Source: Candidatus Zixiibacteriota bacterium (GTDB taxonomy: Bacteria > Zixibacteria > MSB-5A5 > GN15 > FEB-12). From it: a DNA stretch of 64,000 bases. Below, piece by piece: positions 43,592 through 51,255 of the stretch. Made by a program: the position numbers and the translations under genes. The first letter of the stretch is position 1, and each line of letters starts with the position of its first letter. The stretch lies in contig JAOUBJ010000005.1 in NCBI GenBank assembly GCA_029860345.1, forward strand, positions 1-64,000, in the 5' to 3' direction. The notes beneath the pieces are model-generated. The model was not told the DNA's origin, did not search any database, and was given only the letters and a program-made list of their open reading frames with translations.

Positions 43592-44932
43592 ATGAAGCCA
43601 GTCGGTAGTACTACCAGAGTATCCGGATTCCACGTGATCAGAGCAATAACGGTCTTAGGAATAATTGCGACCCTCGGGGCTGTTGTCGCAAAAACTGAAG
43701 CGGCCCCGCAAAACTCCCAGCCCACTGACAAAAAGTCCATTGCCGTGCATACGCCGAGTTCGTCTGAACCTGCGGGAATCGACGCTTACCCCTTCCATCG
43801 ACCGGTCACCTCAGGGGCTATCATACTCTATCAAAAACTGATCAGCCCGGCCCGCGGCACGTCGTGTCCGATGCATCCACACTGCTCCGAATATGGCCGC
43901 GAGGCGTTTGCCAACCACAGTCCAATTCGGGCATATATCATGACAGCCGACCGGCTTCTTCGCTGCGGCCACGATCTCAATCAGTACCGACCAACCAGCG
44001 TTGATGGTCGCAGGCGTTACTTTGATCCCATTGACCTCGACCAGGCGTTCGGTGGCCGGATGATCGCCCTCGCCGCTGCCGGTGAGAGCGAATCCGCAGA
44101 TGACACCAACATCAATCCGCGATCATCGGCCAACAGCACAACCTCGACCAATGGCGATTCGGACAGTTTGCTGTTTCGGTTCGCTCGCCAGCTACAACAA
44201 GAGGGCGACAATCAACGCGCGGTTACCGAGTACCTCCGCCTGGTGTCATACTATCCGGACTCTCCATTTGGGGGACGGGCAAAGTTGGCGGCCGTGCAGT
44301 GCTATCATGCCGCCGGTTTGTTCTCGCAGGCAGTTGTCTACGGTGAATCCGTTCTGTCGGAACAGCCGGAGGCAACCATCGCCGATCCGATCAGATTTCG
44401 TGTCGCTGCTTCCAAATTCAAATCCGGTGACCTGGACTTGGCCCTGGCCGACTTTACGGGCTTGTCTCGAGGCGAGGGAAGTTTTCGCCAGCAGAGCATT
44501 ATGGCGCAGGGTTTAACGCATGCGCATTTGCATGATTGGACGGCTGCTGCCATCTCGTTCGATGCCATCGACGACTCTTCGCAGCATTCAATGAAAGCGC
44601 GCTACTGTGCTCGGTTAGCCCGTGAAGCGTCTGACCTGGATTACAAGAATCCCAAATTGGCCGGGCTTCTGGCGGTCGTACCGGGGCTCGGTTACCTGTA
44701 CGACGGCTATTATGGAACCGCCCTATCGGCGTTGATGGTGAACGGGCTGTTTATGTGGTCCACATACGAAGCTTTCCGCCAGGATCACAACGGCCTGGGG
44801 GTAACTCTGACAATTTTCGGCATGGGTTGGTATGCCGGTAACATATACGGCTCGGCCTACAGCGCTGTACGGCAGAACGAGCGGCGACGGCATGATCACC
44901 TGCTGAAGTTTGATCTTGGTTTCAAATTCTGA
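43592..44932 (+). CDS. YidD-domain/TPR/membrane fusion protein
   Basis: A 446-residue protein with a signal-like hydrophobic N-terminus (about 10-34). Residues about 75-138 are a YidD (membrane insertion efficiency factor) domain: LYQKLISPARGTSCPMHPHC, SEYGREAFANHSPIRA and the final RLLRCGHDL. Standalone YidD is about 70-90 residues. A TPR-like helical region follows (about 190-340; FARQLQQEGDNQRAVTEYLR). The C-terminus has two to three hydrophobic helices (about 350-430; LAGLLAVVPGLGYLYDGYYG) like the DUF5683/TM2-type small membrane domains. YidD assists YidC-mediated insertion in E. coli by means not fully known. Here it is fused rather than adjacent to yidC/rnpA, and is monocistronic behind a consensus promoter. 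Confidence 0.88.
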   Translation: MKPVGSTTRVSGFHVIRAITVLGIIATLGAVVAKTEAAPQNSQPTDKKSIAVHTPSSSEPAGIDAYPFHRPVTSGAIILYQKLISPARGTSCPMHPHCSEYGREAFANHSPIRAYIMTADRLLRCGHDLNQYRPTSVDGRRRYFDPIDLDQAFGGRMIALAAAGESESADDTNINPRSSANSTTSTNGDSDSLLFRFARQLQQEGDNQRAVTEYLRLVSYYPDSPFGGRAKLAAVQCYHAAGLFSQAVVYGESVLSEQPEATIADPIRFRVAASKFKSGDLDLALADFTGLSRGEGSFRQQSIMAQGLTHAHLHDWTAAAISFDAIDDSSQHSMKARYCARLAREASDLDYKNPKLAGLLAVVPGLGYLYDGYYGTALSALMVNGLFMWSTYEAFRQDHNGLGVTLTIFGMGWYAGNIYGSAYSAVRQNERRRHDHLLKFDLGFKF

Positions 44933-44994
44933 ATGGGTAATACAGACTATTCGATGACAACAAGCCGTTAGTGAGACCGGCATGGAGACAGAGG

Positions 44995-45822
44995 ATGTGT
45001 AGATTATTCGACAAGACAAATTACAGCGGCTCGCAACCGGTTCACCCGGTCAGCCCATTGCTGTTGGTGGCGCTGATGATCGGCCTGATCACCGGATGCG
45101 GCGGCGCGAAGGTAGTCCATCTGGTGGAGGATCCATCGTTCGACTACTCTCAGGCCTCCTCGGCGGAAATCGGCATGGCTGGATTCGTGTCGATAGTCGG
45201 CGATGACAAACAACGCGCTACCATTCGGCGACAACTGCCGCCGTTATTGGCTCAGAGTATCAGTGAGAAACGGCCCGATCTGACTATCATTTCACCCGAA
45301 AGAATCCAACAAGCATTGGGTGAGGAAAACCACAAAGCAGTGCTGGATCAGTATGTCAGGGGTGGCGACCTGGATCAGGGTAGCATGATTCAACTGTTCA
45401 GCGCCACCCGTGGGCTGGTGCGCTACGTGATTCTGGGACGGGTTGAGAAAGACCATGTTCTCCGTTTTGAAGAACACGAAGTAGACTCCACGTCTTCAGG
45501 AACCAGGTACAAGGTGCGTCGCGAAATGGCCGTCTTTTTGCAGGTGTATGATCTGGAAGCGGGGCGGTCTGTCTATGGCGGTTTGATTACCAACGACCAA
45601 ACCAATCAGCGCTTTGAGCCCGATGTCACCTCCGGCGATGCCGACTCCTTCGGTGAGGCTGGCACTAATCTGTTCGTATCCTGTATGATGAATCTGGTTT
45701 GCAGTATGTTTCAGAAAGAGTCGGAGGAAGGTGGCTACCCCGCACCACCCACCAACGAGGAAATCACCCGGGACATTTTTGAGAAGTTCGCCGAGTCGCT
45801 GCCGGCACCGGAAGGAAGTTAA
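44995..45822 (+). CDS. Envelope lipoprotein, paralog 1 of a tandem pair
   Basis: A 275-residue lipoprotein I do not recognise. The start at 44995 was chosen for GGAG 7 nt before it; a GTG at 44971 is possible. The lipobox is GLITGC. The mature part shares several blocks with the next gene: KRPDLTIISPERIQQALGEE, GGDLDQGSMIQLFSATRGLV, RYVILGRVEKD. The pattern (strand-helix with a nucleotide-independent GVV-type core) loosely recalls CsgG-like or TolB-N lipoproteins that report an ancestral curli/secretion fold, but I cannot confirm this. It sits 62 nt after the YidD fusion and 6 nt before its paralog. Confidence 0.75.
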   Translation: MCRLFDKTNYSGSQPVHPVSPLLLVALMIGLITGCGGAKVVHLVEDPSFDYSQASSAEIGMAGFVSIVGDDKQRATIRRQLPPLLAQSISEKRPDLTIISPERIQQALGEENHKAVLDQYVRGGDLDQGSMIQLFSATRGLVRYVILGRVEKDHVLRFEEHEVDSTSSGTRYKVRREMAVFLQVYDLEAGRSVYGGLITNDQTNQRFEPDVTSGDADSFGEAGTNLFVSCMMNLVCSMFQKESEEGGYPAPPTNEEITRDIFEKFAESLPAPEGS

Positions 45823-45828
45823 TGGAAT

Positions 45829-46620
45829 ATGAGAAGTGACAATGGAACCACCATGAACAAGGGGTTAACCTTCGGGTTGATATGTCTGGTCACACTTCTT
45901 TTTGCAGCCTGGTTTGGCGGCTGTGGTGAGGCCAAAGTTGTCCATGTCAGAACCGATCCAAATTTCACTTATGAGGCGGCATCTTCCTCCACCATCTCGA
46001 TAGCCGGTGTCGTCACAGCGATCGGGGATGAGGATTATCAAAAAGAAGTTGGCAACAAACTGCCGCTCCTCCTGGCTACGCGAATCGCAAAGAAGCGGCC
46101 GGACCTATCCATCACAGACCCACAGCGAATCGAGAAGGCTCTGGGCAAAGAACGACTCCGGGAACTGCTGGATCGTTACGGTCAAAGCGGTCGGTTGGAT
46201 ACGGCCAGTGTGATAGCGCTCTTCGAGGCCAGCCGCGGATTGGCCCGCTATGTAATCTTGGCCAGAATATATATGGACTCAACAGCGCGGGTCATAAACG
46301 AGGATGAGTTTTCCATCGATCACAAGACGGAGCGGATGATCAAGATCGTTTTCAACGTCTACGATATCTCGACGGCTACACTGGTATTCGACGAAAGCAT
46401 CTCGCATGAGGATTTCAACCTGCAACTGGACGCCAAGCATGAGGCTCCCGACGATGATTGTAGCTCGGCTCTTTCTTTCGTCGCCTGCATACTTGATATT
46501 TTCAGCTTCCTGGAAGACAAGGACGATGAAGGATTTCCACCGCCGCCTGAGCTTGAAGACATGGCCAAAGTGATTTTCGACCAATTCGCCGCGACCTTAC
46601 CGGCAGCCTCATCCGGATAG
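45829..46620 (+). CDS. Envelope lipoprotein, paralog 2 of a tandem pair
   Basis: A 263-residue lipoprotein. Start at ATG 45829; an internal ATG at 45853 gives a better signal peptide (MNKGLTFGLICLVTLLF) and either is possible. The lipobox is around AWFGGC. It aligns with the previous protein over most of its length: KRPDLSITDPQRIEKALGKE, SGRLDTASVIALFEASRGLA, RYVILARIYMD. The gap between the two genes is 6 nt, so they arose by tandem duplication and are cotranscribed. Function is unknown. A role in the same envelope complex as its paralog is likely, possibly as a heteromer. Confidence 0.75.
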   Translation: MRSDNGTTMNKGLTFGLICLVTLLFAAWFGGCGEAKVVHVRTDPNFTYEAASSSTISIAGVVTAIGDEDYQKEVGNKLPLLLATRIAKKRPDLSITDPQRIEKALGKERLRELLDRYGQSGRLDTASVIALFEASRGLARYVILARIYMDSTARVINEDEFSIDHKTERMIKIVFNVYDISTATLVFDESISHEDFNLQLDAKHEAPDDDCSSALSFVACILDIFSFLEDKDDEGFPPPPELEDMAKVIFDQFAATLPAASSG

Positions 46621-46684
46621 GTTAACCGGCTGGCCCGCTTCTCGTGGGCAGCAGACTCGAACGTACACCGCTCACAAGACCGGT

Positions 46685-47293
46685 CTAGAACCAGTCCAAC
46701 GCGGCTAACTCGGGGATTGCATCCCTCAGGTCATCGGTGAGGTAGTCCAAATCGTCGACCATGTCTTCGATCTCTTCGGCTTTTTCCTCAAGCTCTTCGG
46801 CGCGTTCCTCAATCTTTTCAGTAGCCAGCTCGACTTCGTCCTCTAAGTCGTCCTCACTATAGTCACTGAAGATCATTTTTAAGACGCCCAGTCCGGCCAC
46901 CAGCCCGATCTTGGCCCCTTCCGCGCCGATGCGAGCTCCTTCCCAGCCGATCTCTTTCGCCCGGTCATGGATTTCGCCGAGCTGCTGGTGATATTGCTTG
47001 AGGAGTTTGGTTTGGTCATCATCGGTCTTGACTAGCTCATCATCGATGTATAGTTCGTAATCTCTGGTGATCTCGACCCTGGAAGTTTCCCGTCGGCCAC
47101 GGTGCTTAATCATCACCGAGCCGTGCTTCATATCGATACTGGTGCGGTCAGCGTGCCCATGTTGCCATGATATATGATCCCAATCACGATCACGATGGCG
47201 GCTGCGGCTACGATTCCTGCTTCCGGCGAAAGCGCTGCCGACCAGCAGAAGAGCCAGCCCGATTGTCAAAATGCGAGTTACAGATGATCCCAT
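46685..47293 (-). CDS. Secreted coiled-coil protein of unknown function
   Basis: A 202-residue exported protein. The start at 47293 was chosen because GGAGG lies 7 nt before it; ATG 47299 is too close to the site. The signal peptide ends near VGSAFAG. Residues about 23-45 are Arg/His/Ser-rich (SRNRSRSRHRDRDWDH). Residues about 60-100 contain a beta-rich stretch (RVEITRDYELYIDDELVKTD). The C-terminal half is a long acidic coiled coil (EKIEERAEELEEKAEEIEDM). The N-terminal layout resembles the DUF2884/YggN-type periplasmic proteins, but similarity is too weak to name it. It is convergent with the paralog pair and bounded by the repeat island. Confidence 0.7.
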   Translation of the reverse strand: MGSSVTRILTIGLALLLVGSAFAGSRNRSRSRHRDRDWDHISWQHGHADRTSIDMKHGSVMIKHRGRRETSRVEITRDYELYIDDELVKTDDDQTKLLKQYHQQLGEIHDRAKEIGWEGARIGAEGAKIGLVAGLGVLKMIFSDYSEDDLEDEVELATEKIEERAEELEEKAEEIEDMVDDLDYLTDDLRDAIPELAALDWF

Positions 47294-47375
47294 TATCATT
47301 CCTCCAGTGTCTCATTCTCTCTTTGATTTTACCTACGAGCAGCAGCCGGTCATGTTTCAAGCCATTGCTTGAAAC

Positions 47376-47449
47376 CGCGTAGCGGCGGGGCTTGTCTCCG
47401 CCGACCTGAAATCTTGCAGGGCAGGTCTCTTTTCTCCCTGGGACCTGCC
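47376..47449. repeat. 74-bp dispersed repeat, copy 1
   Basis: Begins CGCGTAGCGGCGGGGCTTG and ends with a GCAGGTCTC...GGGACCTGC hairpin. It matches 47899-47972 at 71 of 74 bases. A second hairpin, GGCGG/CCGCC, sits in the first half. Shorter relatives are at 58364-58393 and 58405-58435. Confidence 0.8.
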
Positions 47450-47481
47450 GGTGGCGGGTTCACGCCGTGGCGCGTAGTCTG

Positions 47482-47510
47482 CTGTCATGCCGGACCTTGA
47501 TCCGGCATCC
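47482..47510. repeat. REP-like palindrome
   Basis: Arms ATGCCGGA and TCCGGCAT enclose a short loop (CCTTGA). The same layout recurs at 54839-54869. Confidence 0.65.
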
Positions 47511-47898
47511 ATCTTTTCTTCTAACTGACGTGCGTGGTGTACGTCCCCCTGCGCCACGTTGAAATGGGTTCGTTTTGCGGAAAAAACACTTTCCCAGCCC
47601 TCCACTTCCCGCGGGCGACAGACAACTCGACCTAAGATCAACGGGGACACAACCATGTCATGCCGAGCGCAGTCGAGGCATAAGCGCATTGAAATGGGTT
47701 TGAGTGTCGTGAATTCATGTTATTGTAACAGAATCTATGGTGATGACGAGACTGGCGTGCTATAGCTGTTGTTCGGACGATCAAAGTGTTCATGGCATTC
47801 GTCTTTTTACCTACCGGTGTGCAGATGTTGTTTGGTAAGGGTTGGTACGGTTTTTGTGGGAGGGACATCCCCGTGCACCACGAGCGTAGAGGTCTTAT

Positions 47899-47972
47899 CG
47901 CGTAGCGGCGGGGCTTGTCTCCGCCGACCTGATATCTTGCAGGGCAGGTCTCTCTTCTCCCTGAGACCTGCC
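47899..47972. repeat. 74-bp dispersed repeat, copy 2
   Basis: Matches 47376-47449 at 71 of 74 bases; differences are single substitutions, so both hairpins are preserved. Confidence 0.8.
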
Positions 47973-47978
47973 AACGAT

Positions 47979-48005
47979 GTCGAAACCGCAGGGGTTTCGA
48001 CCTAC
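47979..48005. repeat. 27-bp hairpin repeat, copy 1
   Basis: Arms GTCGAAACC and GGTTTCGAC enclose GCAGG, followed by CTAC. It is identical to 48135-48161. Confidence 0.75.
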
Positions 48006-48015
48006 GATTGAAGAA

Positions 48016-48045
48016 CTGGATTCCGGGTCAAAGCCCGGAATGACA
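48016..48045. repeat. REP-like palindrome, copy 1
   Basis: Arms ATTCCGGG and CCCGGAAT enclose a short loop. The 30-bp element is identical to 48269-48298, and its inverse occurs at 58577-58606. Confidence 0.75.
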
Positions 48046-48134
48046 TGCTGCAGGACCGCAGGGAACCCTGACCTACAGACGCCGTCGCGCGGGGTCGCAC
48101 GACAGCACCTGAAGAATCACGCGAAGCGCGTGAT

Positions 48135-48161
48135 GTCGAAACCGCAGGGGTTTCGACCTAC
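48135..48161. repeat. 27-bp hairpin repeat, copy 2
   Basis: Identical to 47979-48005 over 27 bp. Confidence 0.75.
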
Positions 48162-48268
48162 TGTTACTTGCAATGACGGCAAACTGGTGTCGGGCGGGGT
48201 CGCCGCGACACCACAGGCAATTGCGTCAGGTCTCCAAGAAAAGAGAGACCTGACCTACAAGAGAAGAA

Positions 48269-48298
48269 CTGGATTCCGGGTCAAAGCCCGGAATGACA
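48269..48298. repeat. REP-like palindrome, copy 2
   Basis: Identical 30-bp copy of the ATTCCGGG/CCCGGAAT element at 48016-48045. Confidence 0.75.
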
Positions 48299-48400
48299 CA
48301 CTGCAGGCCCGCAGGGAACCCCGACCTACGGTTGAAGGCTCGTACACCAGGCACAAGAATCTTTTGAAACCCGGACGAACGTCCGGGCCACCCGCGGCAC

Positions 48401-48437
48401 CATCGTGGCGCACGAGGACGTACACCACGCACGGAAA
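48401..48437. repeat. 37-bp dispersed block, copy 1
   Basis: Begins CATCGTGGCGCACGAGGACG and is identical over 37 bp to 58224-58260, almost 10 kb away. Confidence 0.8.
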
Positions 48438-48639
48438 CCAGGATGAACGTCCCGGGTCACCCTGCCGGAACTCACAACACCGCGTAGCGGGCGGCCTTGT
48501 GTCGCCCGATAGATGCTTGGCCGGAGACAAGCCCCGGCCCTGCGCTATGAAATCCCCTCTTTCCATTAATCGTTTTCCCTGTCAGATGGTCTAAGATTAT
48601 GAGTGATTGAAGCACACGTTTTGGAAAGGTCCGCAAAGT

Positions 48640-49524
48640 ATGAACGACAACCCATATAGAGAGGCGCGAATGGCTGGTCTGCAATCGACCGGGAACAGAA
48701 CCCGCTCCCCTATCGGCTTGGCCCTGATCGGCATGGTGGCCGGCCTGGTCTTGACAACATCCTGCAAGAAAATCGAACTCAACAGCAGTTGGGCAACGGC
48801 GCCCATGCTCATCGACGGTCAAACTCCGGACTGGAAGGGTGTCACCAGCCACTTCCTCGAGGAGAGCGAAGCTTCGGTGGCTTTTGCCAATGATAGCTCG
48901 CGACTCAATATACTATTGCGAACTCGTGACCCCCGGCTGGCTTCGGTGATTCGCCGTAGCGGCTTGACCTTCTGGGTAAACGCTCAAGGCAACCAGGAGA
49001 GGGATTTCGTGATTCGGTATCGCGGTGGTCCCACACGCGAGGAAATGAGTTCCATGACCGGTAGAATGCAACACCGCGAATTCGACCGCGAGCCGGAATT
49101 CATGACACCCGACACGGGTGGGGCGAGTCTCACCTGTTTCGTGAGAGACAGGATTGTCGAGATGGAGATTCCACTTGACGGGTCCACCGGTCCGGCCGCC
49201 GCTTACAGTTTGGACGAAGGCTTTTTCACCTACGAATTCAGCCTGCCCTTGCACGAAAGTGCGATGCGATCCTACGGACTGGCCGCCGTGCCGGGACAAA
49301 CAATCAGAATCGGCGCTGCCTGGGGAGGCGAAGGACGGGGTCTGAACCCGGACCTGCCAGGCCCAGCCGGTCTCAAACGGAGTCCACCGACCGGCGGTGG
49401 ATTTGGCGGGCGCGGCGGCCGAGGTGGCGGCCGGCGTGGCGACTCTCAACAGAAACGGCCTCAACCTATGACCTCACAGGATATTCAAATGCGCCTTAAA
49501 CTGGCTGAATCGAGGGGAACATGA
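48640..49524 (+). CDS. Lipoprotein with CBM9-like beta-sandwich pattern
   Basis: A 294-residue lipoprotein of unknown function. The start at 48640 (MNDNPYREA) is favoured over a TTG at 48607; the ATG at 48670 is also possible. The lipobox is VLTTSC. The mature part opens with APMLIDGQTPDWKGV, resembling the start of family-9 carbohydrate-binding domains, then shows RLNILLRTRDP and FVIRYRGGPTREEM. The C-terminal tail is Gly/Arg-rich (GGRGGRGGGRRG) and basic. It is likely to be an outer-membrane-anchored binding protein. It lies between the repeat island and MurA; no operon partner is evident. Confidence 0.7.
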   Translation: MNDNPYREARMAGLQSTGNRTRSPIGLALIGMVAGLVLTTSCKKIELNSSWATAPMLIDGQTPDWKGVTSHFLEESEASVAFANDSSRLNILLRTRDPRLASVIRRSGLTFWVNAQGNQERDFVIRYRGGPTREEMSSMTGRMQHREFDREPEFMTPDTGGASLTCFVRDRIVEMEIPLDGSTGPAAAYSLDEGFFTYEFSLPLHESAMRSYGLAAVPGQTIRIGAAWGGEGRGLNPDLPGPAGLKRSPPTGGGFGGRGGRGGGRRGDSQQKRPQPMTSQDIQMRLKLAESRGT

Positions 49525-49870
49525 AAGATGTGTGCGTCTCACATTGCCTTGTTGATAGGTCCAGCTTACGTTGTGTCGGGTCCTGAACCCCGCGATAGCG
49601 GGGGTTGTGACCCGGCGCTTGACCCTATGTTGGACAGCGGCGGCGGGTCACACGGATTCGCTTGCGTCCGCCGCGGCGGACAGGACCCACCTCAACAGGC
49701 TACCGGTTGTGGCATGAAGGATGTGTGTGAGTGAGCTATATAACCCACCGAGCTAACGAGAGTTAAAACTTTGATTTGGAAGACCAAAACTGCAGATTCC
49801 ACTATGCACGAAATGATGTTCGCCGACTCAAATGGTCGGCCCGGATTCAAACAACTCAGAAAGTGACGGC
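49525..49870. other. Intergenic region with a repeat fragment
   Basis: A 346-bp gap. A stretch at 49570-49586 recurs at 25996-26012, and CCCCGC/GCGGGG arms form a hairpin at 49588-49605. No promoter for murA was identified with confidence. Confidence 0.5.
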
Positions 49871-51130
49871 ATGGACAAGTTTGTAATCAACGGCGCCAAA
49901 CGCCTCAAAGGGGAACTCAAAGTCGAAGGATCCAAAAACGCAGCTTTGCCCATTATCGTGGGATCACTCTTGATCGAAAAGGGAGAGTCCGTAATCCGCA
50001 ACGTACCCCCGCTGAGAGATATCGGGTCGGTCATAACAGTGATGGAATACCTCGGGGCGAAGATCAGTTACAATGCCAAAGCTCATGTGATGACCATCAA
50101 CGCAGAAAACTGCGATCAAAACACAGCGCCATACGAACTGATGCGTCAAATGCGAGCATCTTTTTTGGTGTTGGGTCCCTTACTGGCCAGACTGGGCGAA
50201 GCACGCGTGTCGCTGCCGGGTGGCTGCGTGTTAGGTGCGCGCCCGGTCGATTTTCACATCAAAGCGTTCAAAAAGATGGGCGCCCGCGTTACCGAAAAAG
50301 GCGGTTACATCACGGCCAAAGGCAAGCCGCTGGCCGGTGGCTCGATCTACTTCGATAGGCCGTCGCACACCGGTACCGAAAACGTCATGTTCGCGGCCAT
50401 GTTCGCCAAAGACAGGACCACCATCGCCAACGCCGCTTGTGACCCGGAGATTGTTGATGTGGCCCGGTTCTTGAACAAAGCCGGGGCCAAAATAAGAGGC
50501 GCCGGGACGCCTACAATTGTAATTGAACCGGTGCGTCGCCTCAAAGCAGTCGACCACAAGGTCTCCGGCGACCGGCTGGTGGCCGGCACATACATGATCG
50601 CAGCAGCCATCACCGGCGGCCGGGTGAAAGTTGCCGGTATCGATTCCGATCATCTCACTATGGTCACTCACAAACTATTGGAAATGGGGTGCAAAATCGA
50701 AACCGGACGCAATTTCCTGAAAGTGGCCGGTCCCCGAAAACTCAAACCGGTCTCGGTCACTACCTTTCCCTACCCCGGTTTTCCAACCGATTTACAGGCG
50801 GCCTTGATGGCGGCAACTTGCGTGGCCGACGGTACCTCGCAGGTCAGGGAGACGGTATTTCCCGATCGGTTCACGCACACCATGGAGATGCGCAGGCTCG
50901 GCGCGGAAATCACGGTATCCGGCGATGAAGCCATTATCCACGGCGTACCCGGCCTGACCGGAGCAGAGGTAATGGCTTCAGATATCAGAGCCGGAGCAGG
51001 CATCGTACTGGCCGCCCTGGCCGCAAAAGGCAAGTCCGAAGTGCTCAGAGTGTATCATGTTGACCGCGGTTACTTTGCCATAGAGGAAAAGCTTTCGGCT
51101 ATTGGCGCCGATATTAAGAGAATGAGTTAG
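49871..51130 (+). CDS. murA: UDP-N-acetylglucosamine 1-carboxyvinyltransferase MurA
   Basis: A 419-residue cytosolic enzyme that transfers enolpyruvate from PEP to UDP-GlcNAc, the first committed step of peptidoglycan synthesis. The start at 49871 (MDKFVINGAKRL) matches the family N-terminus; an upstream ATG at 49832 would add 13 residues. The catalytic loop LPGGCVLGARPVDFH has the PEP-reactive cysteine at C119 (E. coli C115), so the fosfomycin-target residue is present; bacteria with Asp here are resistant. The N-terminal SKNAALPI binds UDP-GlcNAc. The C-terminal RAGAGIVLAALAAKGKSEV and YFAIEEKLSAIGADIKR are typical. Length is normal for MurA. It is not in a cell-wall cluster; neighbours are an envelope lipoprotein and a peptidase fusion. 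Confidence 0.97.
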   Translation: MDKFVINGAKRLKGELKVEGSKNAALPIIVGSLLIEKGESVIRNVPPLRDIGSVITVMEYLGAKISYNAKAHVMTINAENCDQNTAPYELMRQMRASFLVLGPLLARLGEARVSLPGGCVLGARPVDFHIKAFKKMGARVTEKGGYITAKGKPLAGGSIYFDRPSHTGTENVMFAAMFAKDRTTIANAACDPEIVDVARFLNKAGAKIRGAGTPTIVIEPVRRLKAVDHKVSGDRLVAGTYMIAAAITGGRVKVAGIDSDHLTMVTHKLLEMGCKIETGRNFLKVAGPRKLKPVSVTTFPYPGFPTDLQAALMAATCVADGTSQVRETVFPDRFTHTMEMRRLGAEITVSGDEAIIHGVPGLTGAEVMASDIRAGAGIVLAALAAKGKSEVLRVYHVDRGYFAIEEKLSAIGADIKRMS

Positions 51131-51255
51131 TTTGAAGGGCCGGTGCGTACTCAGTCCTGATGGTTTTGCCGTCACAGTATTGAACCGAAAGGCCTTCTTA
51201 CTCGTTATAATAGTGTGATGACTGAGGAGCTCGGCCAATAGCCACGGGTGACATA

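Larger units (their letters stand above)
47294..48639. other. Repeat island without genes
   Basis: About 1.35 kb of mosaic dispersed repeats. It has two 74-bp copies of one element (47376-47449, 47899-47972), two identical 27-bp hairpins (47979-48005, 48135-48161), palindromes at 47482-47510, 48016-48045 and 48269-48298, a copy of the GAGTC-type element near 47658-47682, and a 37-bp block at 48401-48437 identical to 58224-58260. Long open frames here are made of these repeats and have no conserved start or domain. Confidence 0.75.

Noticed and set aside
47977-48594. 205-codon open frame on the plus strand
   Set aside because: It runs through hairpin elements and dispersed repeats (47979-48437) and has no conserved start, domain or signal. 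It is repeat DNA that happens to be open.
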